In this document: positions 10,866 through 20,605 of the stretch, one piece after another
How the letters are laid out: each line of letters begins with the position of its first letter
Position numbering within the stretch: position 1 is the stretch's first letter
Assembly (NCBI GenBank): GCA_006538405.1
Contig: BJKQ01000010.1
Coordinates: forward strand, 1,674,001 to 1,738,000
Direction: 5' to 3'
From: Hansfordia pulvinata
Lineage: Eukaryota; Ascomycota; Sordariomycetes; Xylariales
Length of the DNA: 64,000 nucleotides
The notes under the pieces: generated by a model
Database searches by the model: none
What the model saw: only the letters and a program-made list of their open reading frames with translations
What the model was told of the DNA's origin: nothing
Program-made: the position numbers and the translations under genes

Positions 10866-12374
10866 CTACATGACGATGCAGTGAACGGGGTCCGCAGACC
10901 CGAAAATCTCCTTGTGACGCTCGCGCTCGTTGTCACGGATCTTCTCCTTGACCTCTTTGGGGAAGTACAACCTGAGAAAGCGAGCCATGTCCTCGTCGAA
11001 GTTCTCGAGGCCGGCGCGCAACACCACGTCCGCCCGGCATAGCGGGCAGTGGCGCTCACCTTTTCGCGCCATCTTCACCAGGCACCGGCTGCAGAAGACG
11101 TGTTTGCAGTCGAGCTTGAGCGGCCAGTACGCAATGGCAAAGCACACGGGGCACAGGTAGTCGTCCAGCTGCGGAACCACCGAGATGAGCTCACTCGACA
11201 CCTGCGCGCAGATCTCCTTGGCGACGCTGCCAGCCAACAAACGCTCTGAGTGCACTGCCGTTGGGAAGCTCTTGGTCACGCCCAGAGAAGTGCGCTTGTC
11301 AAATTCTGAACGCGCCGTGGTTAGTGAAATGGCGTGCTGGGAGATGCTTGGCGTAGAAAAGAGGAGGCTCACTTTTCAAGATCTTGGTAATGGCCAGCTT
11401 GTTGATCTCCTGAAACCGGAGGTTTTGCAGTAGTACCGCATTCAGATTCAGGAACCGTCCGTAGGCCTGCCGACTGGAGTCTTGCCGCAGGCCTTGTGTA
11501 AGCTTGCGCACAGCGACCTGATCCTGGAACCACTTGAGTTGGGAGAGGGCCTGGTCACTGGTGCGGGCGCCATGATCGCTTTCAGAGGTCGAGAAGAAGA
11601 TGCGTGCATCGAGGTAGAGTTGGAAAATCTGGCGCCATCGAGCCAGCTCGGCGGACGACTTGAACATGCCCTTCTGCGGCTTGGTGAAGCGCTCGATGTC
11701 CTGCCCTAGCGCCACAATCTCCTTGCGCAATTTGGCCTGTTCCTCTTCCTGCAGCACGTCTAGCTGTAGCACATCCGTCTGCAGCAAGTCAAAGAACTCG
11801 CCGTCGAAGACCAGCGGCACCTCGACGCGCTGCACGGATGGGTGGTCATTACTGCTGTGTTCGCTCTCGTCGGGGCTGGCGTCGTCCTGTTGCGAACTTT
11901 CGACGGGATCGTCGGAGGGTTGGCCGAGGCTCTCACTGTCTGACGATCGGGGGCTCAGGGCCGATTCGACATCGGAGCGGGGGGCGTCTTCGGAGGAAGT
12001 TTCTGAGGAGGGGGGCGAGGGCGACGTCGAAGCGACGGCGACATTTTCCAAGAACTGGCGAGTGGCCGGTGTCAGGCCGGCATCGATAGCGACGCCGTCT
12101 TTCAGGTGCACAAAGACAGTCAGGCGAGGGCGAAAGCGCTTGGAATGCGAGTCGTCGAGGCGGTAGTCAAAGGCGATCTCGCCAAGAGGGGTGTCTGAGG
12201 CGGGCGTGTTGGCCAAGCGGGCCAGCGTTTCCTTGCCAAGGCCGATCTGGTTGAGCTCATTGGTGACTCGCTTAAGACACTTCTTCAGCTGTCCGTAGGG
12301 GATGGCCGACTCAACCCATTTGTCGGGAAGCCTTCTTCCTGGAGCGCCTTTTTGAACTCCTGGGCGAACTTCAT
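10866..12374 (-). CDS. SPX-domain RING E3 ubiquitin ligase (apparent frameshift)
   Basis: SPX domains bind inositol pyrophosphates and report phosphate status; the RING recruits an E2. Fission yeast Pqr1 is an SPX-RING ligase for phosphate control, so a similar role is likely. Exons are 11373-12374 and 10866-11305. The N-terminus reads MKFAQEFKKALQEEGF, then PDKWVESAIPYGQLKKCLKR, the lysine-rich SPX start. A Ser/Asp-rich linker is followed by the helical part (GRFLNLNAVLLQNLRFQEIN). The RING at about residues 390-435 has C3HC4 spacing: CPVCF, CKHVFCSRC and CPLC. The C-terminus is CIVM, which resembles a CaaX prenylation box. At 12325-12327 the frame breaks between GF and PDKW: TTCCCGAC needs one more C. 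The start at 12374 is chosen because it opens with the canonical MKF. Restored length is 480 residues. Confidence 0.93.
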
Positions 12375-14940
12375 GGTGCCGGCGAAATAACGGGCGGCGG
12401 GCTACATGCGAGGTTTCGGACTGGACGCGGCGGCAGAAGGGCGGGAAGAAGGGCGGGAAGAAGTGGGCGAAGCGCCGGGGTGTTGGCGGCGGTGGTTTGA
12501 TTTGGTGTTGCAGCGCTGGTGGGGAGGGTGGATGTGGATGTGTAGGTTGGTAGTTGACGAAGATTGCCGGGTGGACGGGAGAAGGATGATGGTGCATTAA
12601 GGCTTGCTCGAAAGCCGGAAGAAGACGAAGAGGACGGCCACGACCCGGAACCACTGCGGTGGCGTGGCTATCGGCCTGTGTAAGCGGGATGTCACCGGCA
12701 GAGGTGTGAAAAGGACATGCGGACCGGGGGCTTCAGCGAGCGCGGGCGCCGACGCAGCCGGAGCGGCGTCATTTCCAATGGAGGCACATCCATCCATACA
12801 ACGCAATGAGCCCCTGCCCCAGGCAGTGCGGCTTAATCTGGGTTAGGCACATTCCATTGCTCCGCAAGCGCATGCGCCTCTTACGGAGTAAAGATGGCCT
12901 CGAGGCAGGCACAGCTGAGTGCGAGTACCTGCCAGGTACTCTCTTATGGGAGGGGAGGAGAGGGCCAGAGCAGCTTGAAGGCGTTTGGTACGCGCACGGG
13001 TACTCGCCCTGCTGCTGCCGGTGGATGTTCCAGACGCGAGTCCACCAGGGAACTTGCCTGGGCTCTGAAGCCTCCCGCTTTCATCCTGATGTGGCTATCG
13101 AGAAGCCCGCACCGAAAAGACGACTGCTGGCACGCGCACACAATGCGAACCGGCGGGCCGACCAACGAAAAAGATTCGACGATCCCGCGACCGTAACGAG
13201 CGCAACCAGGCACGCCATGGCCCGGCGGGGACGCCAGTGATTGGCTGCCGGGGTGCACGCGGTGCTGTCCAGCGCTCGGGTTGGGGGGTGAGGGTGCAGG
13301 TGGCGGTTGGTTGTGTGGATCCGTCTCGTTAAGTTGCCACAGGGTCTGCAGGACGTTCTAGTCCGCCCGCGTGCGAGTAGTCGTATCCGTGCATCTCTTT
13401 GCACGCAATCGTACTCCAATTCTATCCTTTGCCTCGATTGCCAACGATGATCGCCAGAGCGGACTGGAAGAAGGGCACGCTGCCAAGTCGGATATGCGGA
13501 CGACATAAGGCGCCGCGGCGATCTCTGCAGATGGGCAAGTAGCGCCAGGCCTGGACTGGTCCCGACCACCCATCTACGGATACACGGTGGGAAACAACCG
13601 GTACCTACATGGAGTGTCCCCTACTCGATGGTTACCTCCAGTTACTTACCTACGGTACCTACCCGTTATCTACATGGCGACCTGCCTACTTGCGAGTTTA
13701 CAGAGCCCACGAGTAGTGGAGGTCAAGGGACGGGGGAGAAGTTTTCGTCACCGACACTCATCAGGATTGATACTCGTACTCATCGGAGAACGTTGACGAA
13801 ACTAGGGGTCCCCTCAGTGTAGTATCGAGACCGTTCCCTCGATTTCCGAAGCCTGCAAGCCTACAGTGCCCTACTGTCCTCGTAAGGTACATTTCCAAGG
13901 CGCCCTCATCGGCAGCAAATCAACCAAAGCATCTATTGCGAGTTGACCATGGACTTTGCAGGGCTCTGGTACCTGTCAAGTACGCGTACATGCTGCACTC
14001 GCAGGGATGCTGAACGGCTCATCGGATCACGGCACGCTTCGGGCTACTGTGCACGCGACCACTTGCCCAGTCAAGTTGCGTGTCGATCAATGCGCGTATT
14101 GAGGCTATTACATGTAATGTACTCGTAGAACGTGCCTCTGTCTACTTGTAAGTGATGCGGATAAACGCATATGCAGCCCTCCAGCCCACGCCGTGTCAGC
14201 TCCGCCCAAGGCCATCGCGGCTTCGACTGTCCTCCCTTCGGCTTGCCCGCGAGCAGATAGATAATTCGAAATCGAAAGAGTGCGGGTCCTATACGACTCG
14301 CACCGAAGCGACCTCGTGCGAAACCTCTCTCCTATTGACCTGGCTTGAAGCGGTATGGTGAAGCAGGATTAATCTCGAGTCCATGTCTTGTCTCGGGTTC
14401 ACGTGGCATTCAACAGCTTGAGTTCAAGACAACGAAACTTCATCACTACGGTCATGTCATTGCAGACCTCAAATGACAGGCGAGTATTTCTCGATCGCAG
14501 GGCGAGTCTTCAGAAGTCGACGGCCGACTGGCGACCCGAACCGTTTCCGGGAGCTCGGACCTGGACTCCTGGACATCTCCGTCCTGAACCCCGACTATCT
14601 TAGGAGTATCTCCGCCGTTTCTCGTTCTTGTCTATGAACTTCCGAATACAAGATGCGCTCTCGCAATGTTTCAAGATGGCGACATGAGAAACCAAGGGAG
14701 GTTGTTTGGCTCGTTCGATGACATTTACAAAATCCTGCCTTGCGCACGACCTTCCCTAACAATCTGGACACCTATGTGAATGGGGAAACAAGCAATGGAA
14801 TCGAGAAGGCTTTACGCGTTGTATCGGGAAGCTGAAAGCACCACTCTATCGACATTACCCCGTCCTTTCTCTCCGTCTCACAATATCAACAGACCAAAGA
14901 GTCCGGCAATCTATTCTCCTCCTCCTCGCTAAAAGACGTT
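12375..14940. other. Intergenic region upstream of the SPX-RING gene
   Basis: About 2.6 kb holding the SPX-RING promoter and the 3' end of the SDR gene. Around 13595-13790 there is a cluster of TACCTA/GGTACCTAC words, and TACTCGTA occurs near 13771 and 14120. Short open frames on both strands show no recognisable domain or codon signature. No gene is supported. Confidence 0.55.
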
Positions 14941-15927
14941 CTACCCCTTCCTGGCCGCCAGCCGGTCCACCACCCCCCTTAGCCCGCCCTCCTCGCGAAC
15001 CCTCCTCTCCAGCACGTCGAGCCCGGACATCTTCCTCAGGATGGGGTCCCCGGCGCCCACGGGTAGGTGCGCGACGACGCGCGCCGTGCCGGCCTTCGTG
15101 CCGCGGTAGATCATGTGCGGGACCTTATCCCTCGACAGGTCGCGGGCCACCTGCGCCGCCCACTCGGCAGAGCCCATCTTGTCCATGCCCGGCTGCTCGC
15201 CGGCCAGGGGCGGCTCCACGGCGTCGCGGGCGACCCCGTAAACCGAGCCCTCCGGCAGCGCCTGGCAGTCCTCCGCCCGGAAGAAGGTAGACCGCACGCC
15301 GCCCGTGACCAGGTTGACCACGCGCACGCCGAGGGGCGCCAGCTCCAGGCGCAGCGCCTCGGTGAAGCTGGCCGCGGCGGCCTTGGACGCGTTGTACGGG
15401 GCCTGGAACGGGGGCCCGCAGCCCAGGAGAGCGACGCCCGAGGTGTTGTTGACGACCAGCGGCGGCGGCGTCTTGCCGTGGCCGCCTGCGCCCTCCAGCT
15501 CCTCCTGCCTGGCGGCGGCGGCCGACATCAGCAGCGGCGCGAACGCGCGCGTCGCCCGGATCAGCGAGTAGGCGTTGAGGTCGAACAGCTTCGCCACACG
15601 CGCCACGTCGGCGTCGAGCACCGGCATCATGTAGCTGGCGCCCGCGTTGTTCACCAACGCATCCAGCGAGCCCCCCGATCCGCCGTTGCCTCCGGTCAGC
15701 CGCGCGACCTCCGCCGCGGCCGCCTCGCACGACTCGTCCGACGTCACGTCGAGCGTCAAACGCTCGATGCCCTCTCCGGCCTTCTCACGGGACAGCTGCC
15801 CCATCTTGGCCGGGTCCCGGGCCGTGGCGAAGACGCGCCAGCCGGCGTCGCGCAGTGCCAGCGCCAGCGCCGAGCCCAGGCTGCCGTCCGAGCAGCCAGT
15901 TACGAGTACGGTACGCTTCGGTGCCAT
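14941..15927 (-). CDS. Short-chain dehydrogenase/reductase (Ayr1-like classical SDR)
   Basis: A single-exon 328-residue NAD(P)-dependent oxidoreductase. The Rossmann glycine motif is TGCSDGSLGSA (from residue 10), followed by the NNAG structural motif (93-96). The catalytic tetrad is visible as N118 (LFDLNAYS), S163 (NNTSG), Y178 and K182 (PYNASK). The overall pattern resembles yeast Ayr1, the 1-acyldihydroxyacetone-phosphate reductase, but substrate cannot be read from sequence. The first ATG is only eight residues before the glycine motif, so the start is secure. A TATAAA box lies on the minus strand about 165 bases upstream. GC content is very high, which creates long open frames on the opposite strand; I treat those as shadows. 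It is the first of three accessory genes on the same strand, followed upstream by a Zn2Cys6 factor and a 7TM protein. Confidence 0.92.
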   Translation of the reverse strand: MAPKRTVLVTGCSDGSLGSALALALRDAGWRVFATARDPAKMGQLSREKAGEGIERLTLDVTSDESCEAAAAEVARLTGGNGGSGGSLDALVNNAGASYMMPVLDADVARVAKLFDLNAYSLIRATRAFAPLLMSAAAARQEELEGAGGHGKTPPPLVVNNTSGVALLGCGPPFQAPYNASKAAAASFTEALRLELAPLGVRVVNLVTGGVRSTFFRAEDCQALPEGSVYGVARDAVEPPLAGEQPGMDKMGSAEWAAQVARDLSRDKVPHMIYRGTKAGTARVVAHLPVGAGDPILRKMSGLDVLERRVREEGGLRGVVDRLAARKG

Positions 15928-16950
15928 GTTTTGTCGTCTGAGCTTGGAGAAAAAAGAAGGATGCAGATGTGTGTGCAGCGTGTTGGTCTCGAGTAAGCAA
16001 GTGATCGGTGTATCGTTGTGTCGTGTGAGTTATGCGATGTTCGTCTGCCCATCTCGGATCGACTGCTGGCCTCCTCGCTGCCTGGTGTACCTTTATACTG
16101 CCGCAGCATCTGGTCTTCATTGCCGGCTCGTCGTCTCGAGCTCTCCCGTGATGCTGCTCATAAGTCGCCGGGGCAAGCCTTGGAACACGTCCGGGTCTTA
16201 ATGTGCCCGATCTTTGCACCACGCCGATTAAATCCGAGTGTATGATAAACTCGGGCCGAGAGATTCGGCTGGGAGGTGAGCCTGTTCCGGGCCCGTCAGC
16301 GGAGAGAGGATTAGGCCGAAGATGAGTTATGTCGCCGCGCACACTGCTTGTATTGCCGCCAACGGGACTAAGAGCCTTGGTAGTGGGGGCCATCGCGCTG
16401 GAGCGCAGCCTGGATTGGAACTGACCTGCGGCTTAGTAATTCACAAACCCACTACTCGCCAGGCTGCCGATTCACACAAACTTCACGGCACAGACGCCTT
16501 GGGGGAGGGGTTTGGTTGGTTCGAACTGAATCTTGCCACCAGCGCGATAGGGAGACTCCTTGACGCGTCTGGTGCCATTCGCTTTGGACGGACGGAGACA
16601 TCCCTCCATGGTTGGAGCTTGGCGTCTTAGCCGATTGGTATTCGCAGCGGGGAACGGGGTTCAGTATTGTGCTCGAGTCGAGGCCAGAAATCTCTCATCA
16701 AACCTGCCACGAGGGCCGCGGCTTTTCGTGTAAGTCCACACTGCCTTCCTGGTGGCATAGTAGTCGTGAGGTGGGGGCAAGGGCCTTTAAGCCGTTCAAG
16801 GGCATTGTCGATTATCGGGTGATGGGTTCTGGCCAGTCCTAAGAAAAGGCCATTGCTCGAATCAATACGCCGGCGGTGCTGTAGGAGGTTGAGTCTATTC
16901 TTGCTTCAAAATATTCTAGGTGACCAACATTCTTGTGGGGAGGATTCCGT
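15928..16950. other. Intergenic region between the SDR and Zn2Cys6 genes
   Basis: About 1.0 kb with the SDR promoter, including a TATAAA on the minus strand at 16092-16097. No gene is supported. Confidence 0.55.
16092..16097 (-). promoter_or_regulatory. TATA box of the SDR gene
   Basis: TATAAA read on the minus strand, about 165 bases upstream of the SDR ATG, within the usual fungal window for a TATA element plus short leader. Positional inference. Confidence 0.45.
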
Positions 16951-18330
16951 CTAATAAACCCCCAGGGACTCCTCTGATGACCGATCGAGGCCGTACTTTA
17001 ATTTGATCTGCTCGAGCTGGGTGTCTAGGGAGCTCATACCAACACGACGGACCCGGGGGAAGCTGGCGAGGAAGTTCTTGACGACGAGAAAATCACTGAT
17101 TCGTCGGTGGGAGCCCTGCACATCTTCCGTTGTGGGCAGGTGAAGAAGCACCTCTCCGACGGCTGTGGCGATCTCAAACAGGCAGAAGTTGAGATCGAAG
17201 GCGTACATGATGGCTTCCTGGGGCTGTACGCGAGTCAGGAGGGAGCGAAGCTGGCGCGACAGCCGAAGCGGCGTCAGCAGCGACATGGTGTTGGGGGCAG
17301 CATTGGAAGACAACTGCACTCTGGCGATGGCCATCTGCCACAGCAAGGTGCAGATCCACTGGCGGCTGACTATCAGATCGGTCTGCTGGACCAGAGGTAG
17401 CTGGCACACCTGGTCAAACCAGTTTTCGTCGGCGAACTGGCGGTATTTGGACTCGATCCAGCCGTCCGAGATGGTGTCGATCTCGCCGCCTCGCCAGGCA
17501 AGCACAAAGTCGCGATCCACGAGAAGCCAAGTTTGGATCATGCAATGCAGGTTTTGCTGCGAGGCGGCGGGCATGCAGATCTGCTGCGATGGGTCCGCGT
17601 CAAGGCAGATGGGAACCTTGTACATGAGGGCCAGGTGGCGCTCGTGAATGAAGCACATCCAGTACAGGGCGGCGAGCTTTGCTTTGTCGGCCTGGGCCTT
17701 GGACTGCAGGATCTGCAGGATGGTGATGGCCTGGCGCATGTAGAAGAGGGCCGAGTCGGCCTCGTCGAGGATGGTCATGCTCCACGAGACGAAGAGCGAA
17801 GTGATGAAGCCGGCCAGGGTGAAGCTTGAGCGGTGACAGGCGGCCTGGCAACTGTCGAGGGCCAAGGTGGTCAGTCTGGAGACACGCGAGTCGAGGACGT
17901 CGTCCTGGCCCAGCTCGGAAAAGTGCTCCTGGAAGACGACGATAGCAGCCCAGGCGTACAGCAAGCCAGCGGACTCGGGGCTGGACCTGCGCTGGGGCAC
18001 ATGTTGACGGATCTCGAGGTCGGTGACGATGGGGACGACGGGGTAGATATAAGCCATCCAGCGGGGGACGAGGCGGAGGTAGAAGTCGTCCGTGTCCCAG
18101 TGGGGATCGCCGGCGAGGAGAGAAGCCGAGGGGGAGGAGGGGTCCGGCGACGGGGGGGCAATGGGGGCACAGAGGGCGAGAACTGTGCCACGGACGGCGC
18201 CGAGGCGTGAGGAGCGGTCGCGGGACGAGTTGTAAGTGCAGGCCAGGCCGTGCTTGGAACACTGGCGACAGGTGTGGGATGGGCGGCCGTCACAGCGGAC
18301 CTTGCGCTGTCGGCAGGCATCGCAAGCCAT
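16951..18330 (-). CDS. Zn2Cys6 (GAL4-type) transcription factor
   Basis: A 459-residue nuclear DNA-binding regulator read as one exon. The binuclear cluster begins almost at the N-terminus: C3, C6, C13, C21, C24 and C31 in MACDACRQRKVRC then CRQCSKHGLAC, spacing C-x2-C-x6-C-x7-C-x2-C-x6-C. A short basic linker follows (SSRDRSSRLGAVRG). The rest is helical with hydrophobic segments such as LLYAWAAIVVFQEHFSELG and FTLAGFITSLFVSWSMTIL, as in the middle homology region of fungal Zn2Cys6 factors. The cluster starting at residue 3 is unusual, so a short upstream coding exon may be missing. Targets cannot be inferred; the flanking SDR and 7TM genes are candidates. A TGAGTCA lies about 120 bases upstream. 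Confidence 0.9.
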   Translation of the reverse strand: MACDACRQRKVRCDGRPSHTCRQCSKHGLACTYNSSRDRSSRLGAVRGTVLALCAPIAPPSPDPSSPSASLLAGDPHWDTDDFYLRLVPRWMAYIYPVVPIVTDLEIRQHVPQRRSSPESAGLLYAWAAIVVFQEHFSELGQDDVLDSRVSRLTTLALDSCQAACHRSSFTLAGFITSLFVSWSMTILDEADSALFYMRQAITILQILQSKAQADKAKLAALYWMCFIHERHLALMYKVPICLDADPSQQICMPAASQQNLHCMIQTWLLVDRDFVLAWRGGEIDTISDGWIESKYRQFADENWFDQVCQLPLVQQTDLIVSRQWICTLLWQMAIARVQLSSNAAPNTMSLLTPLRLSRQLRSLLTRVQPQEAIMYAFDLNFCLFEIATAVGEVLLHLPTTEDVQGSHRRISDFLVVKNFLASFPRVRRVGMSSLDTQLEQIKLKYGLDRSSEESLGVY

Positions 18331-19258
18331 CCAATGCGATGCGAGTGGGTGCGTGCTGGAGACCCAAGTGTGAAGGTCTGGTGGAAGAGTCGGCAGCCCC
18401 GGAGAGAGGCACGCACGGGTTCACGATGGACGCTGCACGTCGGCGCCCGCGGACCCGTGAGTCAGCAGCAGCCCGACGGAGGGGATACGAGTACGTGGGA
18501 CATCCATTGTGTCCCCGGGCGGGATGAGGTCACTGGCGCTCGGTGGGCTCCAGCGGATGGGAGCCGCTGGGGTTCCCCGGTCTGGACCGCCGAGTCCCCT
18601 GCTGGACTGGAGGCCGGCGTGCCGGCGTCTGGTCTGGTCCAGCGCCTGCCCTGCCCAGTGGGGCTTTGACAGGGCTGAGGGTGCCGTCGTCTAGCGCAGG
18701 GTCCCGCTAACCTAGGACCCCTCCAGGGGCTTCCAGTGGCTCCCTGCCATTCCTCCAGGGGCTCTAGTGCCACAGTGCCACCCCCGGGGCCCCCTCTGGT
18801 CCCCTCCTCGATTCCATCAGTCGTGTCCGTGTCACGGTTGCGACTCCAGCCTGTTCCTTCCAAGATCTGGCGCGAGCGTCAAACAACACAGCATGAGCAT
18901 ATCGTGCTAACGCCTATCGGTGCCCTGTTAAGAGAGGCACTCTCCCATCGACTACTGGTCTGTCGGCCTCGTCCTGCTACAGCTTTTCCTGCCTGCCGAG
19001 GCTATGTCCGCGAGCAGCGAGTCCGCTGATCAGGGCTGTGCGACGATGGCGTGTCAACCCGGCCTGCCAGGCTTCAACAGCTCACACGAATCCGCTCCGG
19101 ACCGGCACTTGGAAGCGGCACTTCGTACCTCTGACCCGCATCGGTTCTTGATGGGCATCCGGCTGGAGCATTCTCACCAGTCCTATCCCATTTCCCTGCG
19201 CTCATCTGGCATACACGGTATGTAAGGTTTGATCTCAGGTAGTTCCATTGTCGCTGCT
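18331..19258. other. Intergenic region upstream of the Zn2Cys6 gene
   Basis: About 0.93 kb. TACGAGTAC occurs near 18486. The segment 18535-18800 is rich in short repeated CTCCAG/GGGGC words without clear periodicity. No gene is supported. Confidence 0.5.
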
Positions 19259-20605
19259 TCAAGTACCTATATGCACAGTATATGCATTGGGAGGCTCGCT
19301 CGCCCTGGCCAAGTCCTCGCTCAGATGGACCTCGTCGCGCCTCCGGATAGCCCCCAGCGGAACCGGCGTGCTCCGGCCGGACTCTACGCGCTGGAATGTC
19401 GACTGGCCGTCCGTCCCCAGAGCCGCGCTTCGGCGGCGAAAGAGCTTGGTAATGACCCCGCCTACCCTGCTCCGCATGGCGCTGCCCCCCTTCAGACTGT
19501 CCGCATGGCTGTCGGACTGGCAGGAGCCCTTGCGGAGCGACGAGACGCGGTGCAGCAGAGGTCCCATCTTGGGGAAGTGGGCGGCGAGGATACCCAGCCA
19601 GGCCTCCAGGTGGCTCTGCAGGGCTGGCATGGCGACGTCTTTCGTCTGGTAAGCCCCAGAGCCCGAGTGGATCGCGACCAGGCGCCACGTCACGATGGCG
19701 ACGACCCTGCGGGCCCGAGACGTGTGTGTCAGAACGGTGTTGCGGCTCAAGAATCACAGCTTTCCGGGAAAGCGAGCGGGCCGGCGGGGACTCGACTTAC
19801 AACAGGCCCAGGCTGAAGATGGCGCTGACGCCAATCTTCTTGCCCTTGGGCATCTGCAGGCCCCAGACGACGGGGAGCGGGGCGACGACGAGGGCGACGT
19901 TGAACAGCAGGTTGGTGGCTGTGGCGAAGACGACGTCGGCGCTGCTCATCCGGCAGTCGAGCGGGTAGCGCTCGGGGTCCCAGGCCGAGGTGACGGGCCG
20001 GCAGCGCGTGGCGAACACGGCGACGGCCGTGGGCATGTAGGCTGCGATCAGGCCAATGAAGGCCCAGCACGTCCGCCGGAGGACCTTGTGGCTATGGAAA
20101 AGTTCGAGGTAGAGGCAGAAGATGGCCAGCTTGGCGGTGCAGGTCACGACGGGCCATGTCAGGAGCAGGGCCAGTATGAACTGGGGATGAAAAGGTCAGC
20201 CGCCTCTTTGGACAACGCGGCGCGGCGCAGGTTCGGGGTTGCGCGCGTCTTGAGAGTTACGGACCTTGAGTTGCGTGACGATTTCTGACCTGGGCAAGTT
20301 TTGTAGGTCGTACCCCATGCCGTTGCAAATGCCTGATGGGAACCGGCCATAGTCAGTCAAGACCGTTCCTTTCCATCCAGAGCAGGACAGAGCATAGCGA
20401 ACGGGAACTTACCCCAGAAGAAGATGCCTTCCATAAGGAAGAGCTGAAAGACGGCGCACAGAATGAGCAGGTCGCTGGGCAGCACGCTCTTGTTGTTGAA
20501 GCGGCAGATGACATAGATGCGAGTGCATATGAAGAAGATGTTGAGGAAGACAGACACGGCCATCCACGCGGCGAGTCGCTGACCGTCGTCGCTTATTTCC
20601 GCCAT
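19259..20605 (-). CDS. Rhodopsin-fold seven-transmembrane protein (fungal SAT4/PTH11-like family)
   Basis: An integral membrane protein of about 362 residues from exons 20413-20605, 20265-20332, 19801-20180 and 19259-19706, all in frame. Seven hydrophobic segments are visible in order: WMAVSVFLNIFFICTRIYVI, LLILCAVFQLFLMEGIFFW, FILALLLTWPVVTCTAKLAI, FIGLIAAYMPTAVAVF, NLLFNVALVVAPLPVVWG, IFSLGLLVVAIVTWRLVAI and HLEAWLGILAAHFPKMGPLL. The fourth and fifth helices are joined by the CRPVTSAWDPERYPLDC loop, which has the two cysteines and the W-x-P...C pattern of the fungal rhodopsin domain. A Ser/Arg-rich tail follows helix seven. I chose the ATG at 20605 because it precedes the first helix by the usual distance; an in-frame ATG at 20764 would add a low-complexity leader. 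Ligand and role are unknown; some PTH11 relatives are surface receptors. Confidence 0.85.

Noticed and set aside
15067..15996. 309-codon open frame opposite the SDR gene
   Set aside because: Antisense shadow of a GC-rich SDR; Arg/His-rich with no recognisable motif.
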